Counted from the stretch's first letter, positions 19,855 through 29,277 are shown. The stretch: 64,000 nucleotides of DNA from Pseudomonas sp. BN102 (GCF_029871245.1 NZ_SSON01000080.1:328347-392346), one strand, 5' to 3'. Numbers and translations are program-made. Notes: a model not told the origin generated them from the sequence alone.

Positions 19855-21134
19855 AACAACTGATGCTTGTGCAACAGCCGATAGAAAGTCGGCCGCGATA
19901 CCCCCAACACCTTGGCCGCATGGCTGAGGTTGCTGCTGTAGTGGGCCAGCGCATCGCACAGCGCCTGATATTCCGCCCGCCGCTTGTAGTCCTCCAGCGT
20001 GCCCAACGGGACGCCCTCGACCGGCGCACTCTGCAGGCCCAGGTCGTCCGCTTCGATCTGCCCGCACTCCGCCAGGGCATAACCGCGCCGCACCCGGCTG
20101 GCCAGCTCACGCACGTTGCCCGGCCAGCGATGACGCGACATGGCGGCGAGGGCTTCCTCGCTGAAGTGGCTGGGCCGCCGCCCGGCCTCCAGGCTGTAGA
20201 GGTCGGCGAAGTAGCCGGCCAGTAGTGCGATATCCCCCTGGCGCTTGCGCAGGGGCGTAATCACCAGCCGGTTCTGCTCCAGCCACAGGCGCAAGCCGGA
20301 GTCGAATCGCCCCTGCCCGACCAGCTCGCCCAGCTCTTCCCGGCTGGACGCCAGCACTCGCACATCCAGCGGCAGCACCTCGCCGTCGGCATGGCGCAGG
20401 ACCTTGCCGCGCACACAGGCCAGCAAACGCTCCTGATGGCCCAAGGGCAGTTCGTGGATAGCATCGAGAAACAGGGTGCCGCCATTGGCCGAGGCCAGTT
20501 TGCCCTGGTGTCCGAACAGCAGGCTGGCGGTTTCCCCCTCCGGCAGCACGCCGCAGTTGAAACTGACGAATGGGCCTGCCACCCGTCGTGACATCCGGTG
20601 CAGGGTGCGCGCCACCAGTTCCTTGCCGCTGCCACTTTCGCCATGGATCAGCACCGGCTTGTCGCTCGGTCCCAGGCGTGCGAGCTGCTTGCGCAGATCC
20701 CGCAACGGTCGACTCTGGCCCAGCAGCTCGTGCTGGTCGCCACGGCGATTGCCGATACCACGCAGGCGGGCGATGCCAAACGCGCGGCCGAGCAGGCCCT
20801 GCAGCCGCGGCAGATCCACCGGCACGGCCAGGGCATCGAAGAACCACTCGCCGATGAATTCGTCCAGGCTCGGGCCCGACTGATTCGCCGAGTCGATCAG
20901 GGCGATCCATTCGGTGCCGCTGCGGCTGATCAGGTGCTTGACCCCTTCCGGGCGTTCCAGGTGCTCGCTGCGCAAGCGCAACAGACCGATGTCGTAGCTC
21001 GCCGCCAAGGCCTGGTCCAGGCTCTGGCTGGAGACCGACCAGCCGGCCTCCTCGAGGTGGGGAAGGATCAACCGGCAGTGGTCACAAGGGTCCACCAGCA
21101 GGAGACGTCGCGGTGCGGACGGAATGGCTTCCAA
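19851..21134 (-). CDS. Degenerate sigma-54-activator-like regulator (VpsR/NtrC-like)
   Basis: A 427-aa protein with an N-terminal receiver-like domain of the VpsR type (about 1-125), an AAA+ domain (about 135-365) and a Fis-type helix-turn-helix (about 396-420). Walker A is intact (GESGSGKE, 165-172). The sigma-54-contacting GAFTGA loop is missing: LLFGHQ at 205-210 runs straight into the GGTLFLD strand. The Walker B glutamate is alanine (LFLDAIHEL, A225), and the arginine-finger region reads GLRLWLEQN. It is therefore unlikely to activate sigma-54 and may act on sigma-70 promoters, as VpsR does. It is divergent from the GNAT/C39 gene. Confidence 0.8.
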   Translation of the reverse strand: MEAIPSAPRRLLLVDPCDHCRLILPHLEEAGWSVSSQSLDQALAASYDIGLLRLRSEHLERPEGVKHLISRSGTEWIALIDSANQSGPSLDEFIGEWFFDALAVPVDLPRLQGLLGRAFGIARLRGIGNRRGDQHELLGQSRPLRDLRKQLARLGPSDKPVLIHGESGSGKELVARTLHRMSRRVAGPFVSFNCGVLPEGETASLLFGHQGKLASANGGTLFLDAIHELPLGHQERLLACVRGKVLRHADGEVLPLDVRVLASSREELGELVGQGRFDSGLRLWLEQNRLVITPLRKRQGDIALLAGYFADLYSLEAGRRPSHFSEEALAAMSRHRWPGNVRELASRVRRGYALAECGQIEADDLGLQSAPVEGVPLGTLEDYKRRAEYQALCDALAHYSSNLSHAAKVLGVSRPTFYRLLHKHQLL

Positions 21135-21360
21135 GATTAACCTTCCTTGACGTCAAAAAATTGATTTATCAATTAAAACAATAGGTTGGAACAGACATTT
21201 GTAACGCTAGCAAGAACTTTGACGATCTTTGGAACGTTTCTCTATAAGGCCAATTCCCCTTCGAGCTTTAGCGGGGCGGCTGTACCGGGCAAACGTCTCG
21301 ACAGCGTTCCAATCCGGGCCAATACTCGGGCGATTCCTTCCCTGCCTTGCGGGGCCTGCC

Positions 21361-22458
21361 ATGAACCTGCTTATGCGTGCCGCCGCGCTCGACGACCTGT
21401 CGGCGCTGGCGGAGCTCGAGGGCCGCTGCTTCGAGACCGCCCGCCTGGGCCGGCAGCAGTTCCGCTGGATGATGGTCGAGGCCAATGCCAGTCTGACCGT
21501 GGCCGAGGGTGACGGCCGCATCCTCGGCTATGCCCTGGTGCTGTTCCGCCAGGACAGTACCCTCGCCCGGCTCCATTCCATCGCCACCGACCCACGCGCC
21601 CGTGGCAACGGCATCGGCCAGCGCCTGCTGGAAGCGGCCGAAGCCAGCGCCCACGATCATCAATGTGCCTACCTGCGGCTGGAGGTCTGCCCCGACCTCC
21701 GCCAGGCCGTGGCGCTGTTCGAGCGCAACGGCTACAACAACCTGGGCCTGCTGCAGGACTTCTTCCCCGATCACCGCGAAGCCCTGCGCTTTGAGAAGCG
21801 CGTGGCGCGCCATCCCCAGACTCTGCAGCGGCATGTCCCCTACTACCACCAGACCACCGAATTCACCTGCGGCCCGGCCTGCCTGATGATGGCCATGGGT
21901 GCTCTGGGTGGCGCCCCCCCGGGAAATCACCAGGACGAGGTGCGCCTCTGGCGCGAAGCCAGCAGCGTGCACATGCCTGGCGGACATGGCGGCTGCAGCC
22001 CTCACGGCCTGGCCCTGGCGGCCTGGCGCCGGGGCTATCGGGTCAGGTTGCACCTGAGCCAGCAGGAGCCGCTGTTCCTCGAAGACGTGCGCAACCCTGG
22101 CAAGCGGGAGGTCATCCGCCAGGCCCACGAGGACTTCTGCAACGCGCTGCAGGAGACGGACATAGAGCAGCACCTCGGCGACGATCTGGACCTGGCGCCA
22201 CTGCTGGAGGCCGGCGGACAACCCTTGGTCCTGGTGGACGGCCATCGCCGCAGCCGCAGCCGCGCGCCCCACTGGGTGCTGGTCACCGACTACGACCGCA
22301 CCTTCGTCTACCTCCACGACCCCAATGCAGAGCGCAGCCTGTTGCGTCGCCCGCAGGACTGCCAGCATGTGCCGGTCACCCATCGGGAGTTCGAACGCAT
22401 CAGCCGGTTCGGCCAGGGCAAGCAGCGCGCGGCCGTGGTGCTCTACTCCAGGCCTTAA
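21361..22458 (+). CDS. GNAT acetyltransferase / C39-like peptidase fusion
   Basis: A 365-aa cytoplasmic two-domain protein. Residues 1-145 form a RimI-like GNAT domain with the acetyl-CoA loop RARGNGIGQRLLE and a Cys-Pro after it. Residues about 155-360 form a C39-like papain-fold peptidase with the nucleophile in EFTCGPACLMMAM and a later HWVLV histidine and DPN aspartate. The start at 21361 (MNLLMRAAALDD) was chosen because the GNAT fold begins immediately after it. The fusion recurs in pseudomonads but its substrate is not known; a joint protein-modifying and trimming role is only a guess. It is divergent from the degenerate regulator, which may control it. Confidence 0.85.
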   Translation: MNLLMRAAALDDLSALAELEGRCFETARLGRQQFRWMMVEANASLTVAEGDGRILGYALVLFRQDSTLARLHSIATDPRARGNGIGQRLLEAAEASAHDHQCAYLRLEVCPDLRQAVALFERNGYNNLGLLQDFFPDHREALRFEKRVARHPQTLQRHVPYYHQTTEFTCGPACLMMAMGALGGAPPGNHQDEVRLWREASSVHMPGGHGGCSPHGLALAAWRRGYRVRLHLSQQEPLFLEDVRNPGKREVIRQAHEDFCNALQETDIEQHLGDDLDLAPLLEAGGQPLVLVDGHRRSRSRAPHWVLVTDYDRTFVYLHDPNAERSLLRRPQDCQHVPVTHREFERISRFGQGKQRAAVVLYSRP

Positions 22459-22543
22459 GACATTTTTGTAATGGCACCTTGCCAATACCCAGTCTGATTG
22501 GCATAAGGTAGGAAAATTTAATCAAGCTACAAGGATGTATCTG

Positions 22544-24418
22544 ATGCGCGTCCTACGTCGTGTCCTTCTGCTGGCGCTCTTCCTGCTCCTGGCAGGCCTG
22601 GCGGTCGTCCTTTATTACATCGCCAACCCCAACCTGCCCGCCTACCAGTCGCCAAGCCAGCTGCACTACCTCGAGCAGTGGGGCGAACAAGAGCGCCAGA
22701 CCTACTACTACACGCCCCAGGGCACCTTGGTTAAGGGCCTGCGCTACGACTGGTTCACCGCACTGGAGCTGCCCTTTTCCCGCGACAAGTTCGCCCGCCC
22801 CGAGTACCTGGCGCGCTTCGGCTTCCTTGTCGACCCGCAGCAGAAAGCCACACCGCAGAACCCCGGCAACCTGCCCGTGGGCCTGACCCGCCACCAGGAC
22901 GCCAAGACCGGCACGCACTACCTCGACATCAGCTGCGCCGCCTGCCACACCGGCGAGCTGCGCTACCAGGGCCAGGCCGTGCGCATCGACGGCGGCGCCG
23001 CCTTGCATTCCCTCGCGTCCACCGTGCCCACCCTGCGTGGTGGCAGCTTCGGCCAGGCGCTGGGCATGAGCATGGCCTTCACCTACTACAACCCGCTCAA
23101 GTTCAACCGCTTCGCCGAGGCGGTACTGGGCGAGCGTTACCCCGAGGGCAAGAAACAGCTGCGCACCGACTTCAAGCAGGTCCTCGACCGCCTCCTGGGC
23201 ACCGCCTGGAACGATACCCACCGCGGCCTCTACCCCACCGAGGAAGGCTTCGGCCGCACCGACGCGTTCGGCCGTATCGCCAACAGCGTCTATGGCGATG
23301 CCATCAGCCCGTCCAACTACCGGGTCGCCGATGCCCCGGTGAGCTACCCGCACCTCTGGGACATCTGGAAGTTCGACTGGGTGCAGTGGAACGGCTCGGC
23401 CATGCAGCCCATGGCGCGCAACATAGGCGAGGCCCTGGGCGTGGGCGCCACCCTGCACCTGTTCCAGCCCGGCGGCGGCACCGTGCCGGAAGCCGATCGC
23501 TACGCCTCGAGCGTGCGCGTACGCGACCTCCACACCCTGGAAGAAACCCTCAAGCGCCTGACCCCGCCGACCTGGCCCGAAGCGGTCCTCGGCAAGGTGG
23601 ACCTGGCCCGTGCGAGCCAGGGCCGCGCCCTGTTCGTCGAGAACTGCGCGTACTGCCACGCGCCCAATGTGGTTCCGCCGGAGCAACGCATGGCTCCCGG
23701 CCGCGACCCGGAATGGCACATGCGCATAGTGCCCGTCGACATCGTCGGCACCGACTCCACCACTGCCGACAACATCGCCGATCACCGCTTCGATATCAGC
23801 AAGCTGGGCTGGACCCGGGAGCAACTGGCCAAGCTGGACGTCAAGCTGTTCGGCACCAGCCTGGAGCAGGTGGATTTCAGCAATATCTCCAGCGCCAAGG
23901 GCCTTGCCTACATCACCGCCTTCGTCGAAGACCAGGCCTACAAGCAGGCTGGAATTTCTGCTGAAGAGCGTGCCGCCCTGGATGGCTTCGGCCTGGCCAT
24001 CGGCGTGCAGGAGAAGCGTGGCTACAAGGCGCGCCCGCTGGATGGCATCTGGGCTACCCCGCCCTTCCTGCACAACGGTTCGGTGCCAAGCCTGTTCCAG
24101 TTGCTCTCGCCGGTCACCGAACGGGCGAGCCAGTTCCATGTCGGCAGCTTCGAGTACGACCCGAAATTCGTCGGTTTCCAGACGAACGCCTTCCCCGGCA
24201 GCTTCCTGCTGGACACCTCCATCAAGGGCAACGGCAACCAGGGCCACGAGTTCCGCGACGGTTGTCGCAAGGGCGGTGTGATCGGCCGCTTCCTGCAGCC
24301 AGACGAGCGCCTGGCGCTGATCGAATACCTCAAGGTGCTGGGCAACCCGCAGCTGGAAGGCCAGCTTACCCAGGTCGAAGCCCGGCCGTGGACGCCCGGC
24401 CCCGCCTGCGAAGGCTGA
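22544..24418 (+). CDS. Membrane-anchored di-haem cytochrome c (cytochrome c peroxidase / RoxA-like)
   Basis: A 624-aa protein with an uncleaved or lipid-free N-terminal helix (residues about 5-26) and two covalent haem sites, CAACH at 131-135 and CAYCH at 368-372. This is the spacing of large di-haem cytochromes related to bacterial cytochrome c peroxidases and the RoxA rubber oxygenases. It should lie in the periplasm facing the quinol/cytochrome pool. The ATG at 22544 is preferred over 22535 because AAGGA is eight bases upstream of it. It is followed after 43 bp by a catalase-like gene, suggesting a two-gene unit. Confidence 0.85.
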   Translation: MRVLRRVLLLALFLLLAGLAVVLYYIANPNLPAYQSPSQLHYLEQWGEQERQTYYYTPQGTLVKGLRYDWFTALELPFSRDKFARPEYLARFGFLVDPQQKATPQNPGNLPVGLTRHQDAKTGTHYLDISCAACHTGELRYQGQAVRIDGGAALHSLASTVPTLRGGSFGQALGMSMAFTYYNPLKFNRFAEAVLGERYPEGKKQLRTDFKQVLDRLLGTAWNDTHRGLYPTEEGFGRTDAFGRIANSVYGDAISPSNYRVADAPVSYPHLWDIWKFDWVQWNGSAMQPMARNIGEALGVGATLHLFQPGGGTVPEADRYASSVRVRDLHTLEETLKRLTPPTWPEAVLGKVDLARASQGRALFVENCAYCHAPNVVPPEQRMAPGRDPEWHMRIVPVDIVGTDSTTADNIADHRFDISKLGWTREQLAKLDVKLFGTSLEQVDFSNISSAKGLAYITAFVEDQAYKQAGISAEERAALDGFGLAIGVQEKRGYKARPLDGIWATPPFLHNGSVPSLFQLLSPVTERASQFHVGSFEYDPKFVGFQTNAFPGSFLLDTSIKGNGNQGHEFRDGCRKGGVIGRFLQPDERLALIEYLKVLGNPQLEGQLTQVEARPWTPGPACEG

Positions 24419-24461
24419 GCGCTCGCCACCCCACTGAAGCAGACAAAGGACCCACGCACCC

Positions 24462-25619
24462 ATGCTCAAGCGCTTCTGGCTCTGGTTCGGCCGAGTACTC
24501 GGCAAGCTCCTCCTCGTCCTGCTGGTGGTCGGCCTGGTCGGCTGGCTGGCGGGCGAGGCCTACTACGGCTGGAAATTTTCCGGCCCGGTGTCCACCGAAG
24601 AAGCCATACCCGCCGGTGAGGCCGCGCAAACCCAGGCCATCATCAACGACGCCATCCGCATCGTCGAACAGCACCGCGACAATACCCGCGTGCTGCGCGA
24701 TGCCCATGCCAAGTCCCACGGCTGCGTGAAGGCCGAGGTGACGGTACTGCCGGAAATCTCCAGCGACCTGCGCGCCGGTGTCTTCGCCGAGCCGGGCAAG
24801 ACCTGGCAGGCCTGGATGCGCCTGTCCAACGGCAACGCCTTCCCGCAGTTCGACCGCGTGCGCGACGCTCGCGGCATGGCCATCAAGCTACTCGACGTGC
24901 CGGGCACAAAGCTGATGACGAGCCCCGCGCACACCGGCGAACAGGACTTCGTGATGTTCAACCACCCGGTGTTCTTCGTCCGCGACGTGGCCGAATACCG
25001 GCAGAACTTCAACGCCCAGTCCAACGGCGAGAAGGTCACCGCCTTCTTCCCCAGTTGGGATCCGCGCAGCTGGGAAATCCGCCACCTGATCATCGCCCTC
25101 AAGACCCTGGCGCCCGCACCGGACAGCCCGGTTAGCACCACCTACAGTTCCATCTCGCCCTACAAGCTGGGGGAGGCGAACATCAAGTACCGGGTCATCC
25201 CCGACCCGCAGAGCTGCCCACCCTACCAGTTGCCCGAGCAGAACACCGCGCTGCCCAATTTCCTGCGCAACGCCCTCTACCAGCAATTGTCCCTGGACCG
25301 CGTACCGGCCTGCTTCGCCCTCCAGGTGCAGCAGCAGAACCCCGAACACTACATGCCGATCGAGGACACCAGCGTCGAATGGGACGAGGACATTTCGCCC
25401 TTCGTGACCCTGGCCAGGATCAAGGTGCCGGCCCAGGACTTCGACAGCCGCGAACAGAACCTCGCCTGCGACAACCTCTCCTTCAACCCCTGGCATGGCC
25501 TGCCCGAGCACCGCCCCATCGGCGGCATCAACCGCCTGCGCAAGGCGGTGTACGAGGCGGTGAGCGCGTATCGGCATCAGCGCAACGGGGCGAGCGAGGC
25601 GACGCCTGCCGCTCCGTGA
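24462..25619 (+). CDS. Membrane-anchored catalase-family haem protein
   Basis: A 385-aa protein with an N-terminal membrane helix (residues about 9-30) followed by a minimal catalase fold. Distal-side elements are visible: the histidine in DAHAKSHGC, and the asparagine in DFVMFNHPVFFVRD. A proximal R-x3-Y pair (RKAVY) occurs near the C-terminus. Catalase-family proteins of this short type are often peroxidases or oxygenases and not true catalases. With the di-haem cytochrome upstream it suggests a periplasmic peroxide or lipid-oxidation module; the actual substrate is unknown. Confidence 0.82.
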   Translation: MLKRFWLWFGRVLGKLLLVLLVVGLVGWLAGEAYYGWKFSGPVSTEEAIPAGEAAQTQAIINDAIRIVEQHRDNTRVLRDAHAKSHGCVKAEVTVLPEISSDLRAGVFAEPGKTWQAWMRLSNGNAFPQFDRVRDARGMAIKLLDVPGTKLMTSPAHTGEQDFVMFNHPVFFVRDVAEYRQNFNAQSNGEKVTAFFPSWDPRSWEIRHLIIALKTLAPAPDSPVSTTYSSISPYKLGEANIKYRVIPDPQSCPPYQLPEQNTALPNFLRNALYQQLSLDRVPACFALQVQQQNPEHYMPIEDTSVEWDEDISPFVTLARIKVPAQDFDSREQNLACDNLSFNPWHGLPEHRPIGGINRLRKAVYEAVSAYRHQRNGASEATPAAP

Positions 25620-25641
25620 TGGGGCGACACTCGCATTCCCT

Positions 25642-25738
25642 GTAGGGGCGAATTCATTCGCCATGTAGGCCGAAGGTCTGCCCCTGTGACATCCATTGGG
25701 GCAGCTTCGCCATCCTTGGCGAATGAATTCGCCCCTAC
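25642..25738. repeat. Mosaic REP element, copy 2
   Basis: GTAGGGGCGAATTCATTCGC opens the element, and its mirror closes it 97 bp later. The interior shares GGTCTGCCCC and GGCAGCTTCGCC with copy 1. A trailing half-copy (GATTGAAATCGCCCCCAC) continues to about 25759. It fills most of the 357-bp gap between the catalase-like gene and the methyltransferase gene; the remainder (25766-25976) shows no gene. Confidence 0.87.
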
Positions 25739-25976
25739 AAGATTGAAATCGCCCCCACAAGTAAGAATCCCCACCCATCAGCCCGGCAGGGCGATGCCCC
25801 ACTCCGGTGCTAGCATTTTTCCTTACGCACCGGGCGCAAAACCCCGCCCGACGCAGCGCCTGCGGGCCACCCCTGAACATACGCGGAACCAGCCCGAGGC
25901 CAATCCGGCTGCCCGCCCTGCCTTCGACCCAAGGTCACTCCGGACAGCGAACGTTCACAGGTCACGGAGCAATGCC

Positions 25977-26936
25977 ATGGCCCAATATCGCAGCGCCCTG
26001 CCCCAGTTGGAGGGCGAACTGTTCCTTACTGATGGCGGCATAGAGACCACCCTGGTTTTCCACGAGGGCATCGCCCTGCCCGACTTCGCCGCCTTTGTCC
26101 TGCTCAACTACCCCGACGGCCAGGAGGCCCTGCGCAAGTACTTCCGCGCCTACTGCGCCATCGCCAGCCATTTCGGCACCGGCCTGATCCTGGAAAGCCC
26201 CACCTGGCGCGCCAATCCGGACTGGGCCAGCCACCTCGGCTTCACCCCCCAGGGGCTGGCCGAGATCAATCGCCTGGCCATCCAGTTGCTGGAGGAACTG
26301 CGCGCGGAAGTGGAAAGCGGTCGCACGCCAGTGGTCATCAGCGGCTGCATCGGCCCGCGCGGCGATGGCTACGTGCCGGATGAAGCCATGGACGAATTCC
26401 AGGCCCAGCAGTACCACCGGGAGCAGATCGAGCTGTTCGCCGGGACCGCCGCGGACATGGTCACGGCCATCACCATGAACTATGTGGAAGAGGCCCTGGG
26501 CATCGTGCTGGCGGCCCGCGAGGCACGGATGCCGGTGGCGATTTCCTTCACCCTGGAAACCGACGGCAGGCTGCCCACCGGCCAGGAACTGAAAGAAGCC
26601 ATCGAACAAGTGGACAGCTCCACCGCCGCCTACCCCGCCTACTACATGATCAACTGCGCCCACCCCGACCACTTCGAGGATGTTCTGGTGCCGGGGAGCC
26701 GCTGGGTCCAGCGTATCCACGGGCTGCGCGCCAACGCCTCTCGCAAGAGCCATGCCGAACTCAATGAAGCCGTCGCCCTGGACAGCGGCGACCCCGAGGA
26801 ACTTGGGGCCCAGTACGCGAAGCTCCGTCACCGCCTGCCGCACCTGAATGTGATGGGCGGTTGCTGCGGTACCGACCAGCGCCATATCGAGCAGATCGCC
26901 AAGGCGTGCAAGCCGCTGTTCCGTGCGGCGTTGTAG
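25977..26936 (+). CDS. Homocysteine S-methyltransferase family protein
   Basis: A 319-aa barrel enzyme of the homocysteine/betaine-homocysteine S-methyltransferase (Pfam S-methyl_trans) family. The N-terminal LFLTDGGIETTL segment and the zinc-ligand cysteines in MINCAHPDHF and GGCCGTDQRH are all visible. The family transfers methyl groups from S-methylmethionine or betaines to homocysteine, making methionine in the cytoplasm. The start is the ATG at 25977 behind CGGAG; the region upstream is repeat DNA. It appears monocistronic, and the methyl donor cannot be told from sequence. Confidence 0.87.
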   Translation: MAQYRSALPQLEGELFLTDGGIETTLVFHEGIALPDFAAFVLLNYPDGQEALRKYFRAYCAIASHFGTGLILESPTWRANPDWASHLGFTPQGLAEINRLAIQLLEELRAEVESGRTPVVISGCIGPRGDGYVPDEAMDEFQAQQYHREQIELFAGTAADMVTAITMNYVEEALGIVLAAREARMPVAISFTLETDGRLPTGQELKEAIEQVDSSTAAYPAYYMINCAHPDHFEDVLVPGSRWVQRIHGLRANASRKSHAELNEAVALDSGDPEELGAQYAKLRHRLPHLNVMGGCCGTDQRHIEQIAKACKPLFRAAL

Positions 26937-26947
26937 GCACGGACCTG

Positions 26948-27040
26948 GTAGGGCGAATTCATTCGCGAAGAGCTGCGGAGCGGCCCCGGTTCTGAAGGGC
27001 AGACCTGCGGCCTGCTCAGCGACTGAAGTCGCCCCCACAG
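26948..27040. repeat. Mosaic REP element, copy 3 (inverted)
   Basis: It starts with GTAGGGCGAATTCATTCGCG (one G fewer than the other copies) and ends in GACTGAAGTCGCCCCCAC. The internal GGGCAGACCTGCGG block is the reverse complement of the block in copy 1, so the element is inserted in the opposite orientation. It starts 12 bp after the methyltransferase stop. Confidence 0.8.
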
Positions 27041-27127
27041 GAAAAGCAAAGGCCTCTGCAGCCCGAGAATGCCCGACCAAGGCCCTCAACTATGCTGTAA
27101 GTGAACACGGCATAGCGGGAGGCCCCC

Positions 27128-28507
27128 ATGATCCGCCGTCTGCTGCGCAGGCTCTTGTGCCTGACCCTGCTGTCGCCCGGCACGTTGCTGGCTGCCGGCA
27201 GCGTATCGGTGCTGACGGTGGATGGTCCCATCGGTCCGGCAACCGCCGACTACCTGACCCGCGGCATCGAGCGCGCCGAGGAAGACAAGTCGCAACTGGT
27301 CGTGCTGCAGATCGACACGCCCGGCGGCCTCGATACCTCCATGCGCAGCATCATCAAGGCGATCCTCGCCAGCCCGGTGCCGGTAGTCAGCTTCGTCGCC
27401 CCCAGCGGTGCGCGGGCGGCCAGCGCCGGCACCTACATCCTCTACGCCAGCCATATCGCCGCCATGGCACCGGGCACCAACCTGGGGGCGGCGACGCCTG
27501 TGCAGATCGGCGGCATGCCCGGCCAGCCGGAGGGCGACAAGCCCAGCGGCGGCAAGGACGAGAAGAAGGACGACAAGGCCGAACAGTCCAGCAACCAGGA
27601 AACCCTCACCCGCAAACAGGTCAATGACGCCGCCGCCTATATCCGCGGCCTGGCGCAGATGCGTGGACGCAACGCCGAGTGGGCCGAGAGTGCGGTACGC
27701 GAATCCGTCAGCATCTCGGCCACCGACGCGCAACGGCTGAAAGTGGTGGACCTGCTGGCCCACGACGTCCACGACCTGCTCCGGCAACTGGACGGCAAGA
27801 CCATCGAGATCGCCGGGCAGAAACTCACTCTGGCCACCGTCGGTGCCCCGCTGATCCAGCGCGAGCCGGACTGGCGCGCGCAGATACTGGCGGTAATCAC
27901 CAATCCCAGCGTGGCGCTGATCCTGATGATGATCGGGGTCTACGGGCTGATCTTCGAGTTCTCCAACCCTGGCAGCGGCGTCGGCGGCGTGATCGGCGGC
28001 ATCTGCCTGATCCTCGCCCTCTATGCGCTGCAGCTCCTGCCGGTGAACTTCGCCGGTATCGCCCTGATCCTGCTCGGCATCCTATTCATGGCCGCCGAGG
28101 CCTTCATGCCCAGCTTCGGCGTGATCGGCTTCGGCGGCATCGCTGCCTTCGTGGTGGGCGCGGTGATCCTGATCGACACCGAGGTGCCGGGCTTCGGCAT
28201 CCCGCTGTCGGTGATCATCACCACAGCGGTTGCCAGCGCGCTGCTGATCTTCGGCATCCTGGGCATGGCTGTCCGTGCCCGCCGGCGTGCGCTGGTCAGC
28301 GGCGATGCCATGCTGGTGGGCAGCCAGACGACCCTGCTTGACCTGGTCGCGAACGATCCGTACAGCGGCTGGGTGCAGTTGCAGGGCGAGCGCTGGCAGG
28401 TGCGCAGCGACATCCCCCTGCAAAGCGGCCAGCGGGTACGGGTGCTGGCGCGCAATGGACTGTTACTGGACGTGACGGCGGATGAAACCCCGCCCAAAGG
28501 AGACTGA
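27128..28507 (+). CDS. NfeD-family membrane-bound serine protease
   Basis: A 459-aa long-form NfeD protein. It has a signal peptide (about residues 1-23), a ClpP-class protease domain with the nucleophile S99 in AASAGTY and a candidate base lysine in the TRKQVNDAA helix, and a Lys/Asp-rich low-complexity insert at about 138-158. About four membrane helices (260-385) and an OB-fold NfeD domain follow. Such proteases cleave membrane-embedded stomatins in archaeal homologues. The stop is two bases before the slipin gene, its expected partner. Confidence 0.92.
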   Translation: MIRRLLRRLLCLTLLSPGTLLAAGSVSVLTVDGPIGPATADYLTRGIERAEEDKSQLVVLQIDTPGGLDTSMRSIIKAILASPVPVVSFVAPSGARAASAGTYILYASHIAAMAPGTNLGAATPVQIGGMPGQPEGDKPSGGKDEKKDDKAEQSSNQETLTRKQVNDAAAYIRGLAQMRGRNAEWAESAVRESVSISATDAQRLKVVDLLAHDVHDLLRQLDGKTIEIAGQKLTLATVGAPLIQREPDWRAQILAVITNPSVALILMMIGVYGLIFEFSNPGSGVGGVIGGICLILALYALQLLPVNFAGIALILLGILFMAAEAFMPSFGVIGFGGIAAFVVGAVILIDTEVPGFGIPLSVIITTAVASALLIFGILGMAVRARRRALVSGDAMLVGSQTTLLDLVANDPYSGWVQLQGERWQVRSDIPLQSGQRVRVLARNGLLLDVTADETPPKGD

Positions 28508-28509
28508 AC

Positions 28510-29277
28510 ATGGCCTTTCCGCTCAGCTTTGCCACCCTCCTGTTCCTGCTGATCGTGCTGGCGGTATCGGCCATCCGCATCTTCCGCGAATACGAGCGAG
28601 GCGTGGTGTTCCAGCTCGGGCGTTTCTGGAAGGTCAAGGGACCGGGGCTGGTGCTGATCATCCCCGCGATCCAGCAGGTGGTGCGGGTGGACCTGCGCAC
28701 CGTGGTGCTGGACGTCCCGCCCCAGGACGTGATCTCCCGCGACAACGTCTCGGTGAAGGTCAACGCGGTGGTCTACTTCCGCGTCATCGACCCGCAGCGC
28801 GCCATCATCCAGGTGGAGAACTTCCTCATGGCCACCAGCCAGTTGGCCCAGACCACCCTGCGCTCGGTGCTCGGCAAGCACGAACTGGACGAGATGCTGG
28901 CGGAGCGGGAACGGCTCAACGTCGATATCCAGCATGCCTTGGACGCCCAGACCGACGCCTGGGGCATCAAGGTTTCCAACGTCGAGATCAAGCACGTCGA
29001 CATCAATGAATCCATGGTCCGTGCCATCGCCCGCCAGGCCGAGGCGGAACGGGAGCGGCGTGCCAAGGTGATCCACGCCGAAGGCGAGCTGCAGGCCTCG
29101 GAGAAACTGATGCAGGCTGCGGAAATGCTCGGCCGTCAGTCCGGCGCCATGCAGTTGCGCTACATGCAGACCCTGGGCTCCATCGCCAACGACAAGACCA
29201 CCACCATCGTCTTTCCCCTGCCAGTGGACTTGCTCGGCGGCATCCACAGGGGCAAGCAAAAGGACCAGGAAGGCTGA
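28510..29277 (+). CDS. Slipin (SPFH/stomatin-like membrane protein)
   Basis: A 255-aa protein with one N-terminal membrane hairpin or helix (residues about 5-25) and the SPFH/band-7 domain ([17 protein letters not shown] near 31-47, then [14 protein letters not shown]), followed by an Ala/Glu-rich coiled coil. Slipins oligomerise on the inner membrane and organise micro-domains. AAAGGAG precedes the ATG, two bases after nfeD, so the two are co-translated; the NfeD protease is the known processing partner of this family. Confidence 0.93.
   Translation: MAFPLSFATLLFLLIVLAVSAIRIFREYERGVVFQLGRFWKVKGPGLVLIIPAIQQVVRVDLRTVVLDVPPQDVISRDNVSVKVNAVVYFRVIDPQRAIIQVENFLMATSQLAQTTLRSVLGKHELDEMLAERERLNVDIQHALDAQTDAWGIKVSNVEIKHVDINESMVRAIARQAEAERERRAKVIHAEGELQASEKLMQAAEMLGRQSGAMQLRYMQTLGSIANDKTTTIVFPLPVDLLGGIHRGKQKDQEG

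Noticed and set aside
22469..22500. A possible sigma-54 promoter (TGGCAC...) before the cytochrome gene
   Set aside because: The GG-N10-GC spacing required for sigma-54 is not met.
25766..25976. A long upstream extension of the homocysteine methyltransferase frame
   Set aside because: It runs through repeat DNA and is Pro/Arg-rich; the ATG at 25977 with CGGAG starts exactly at the family N-terminus.
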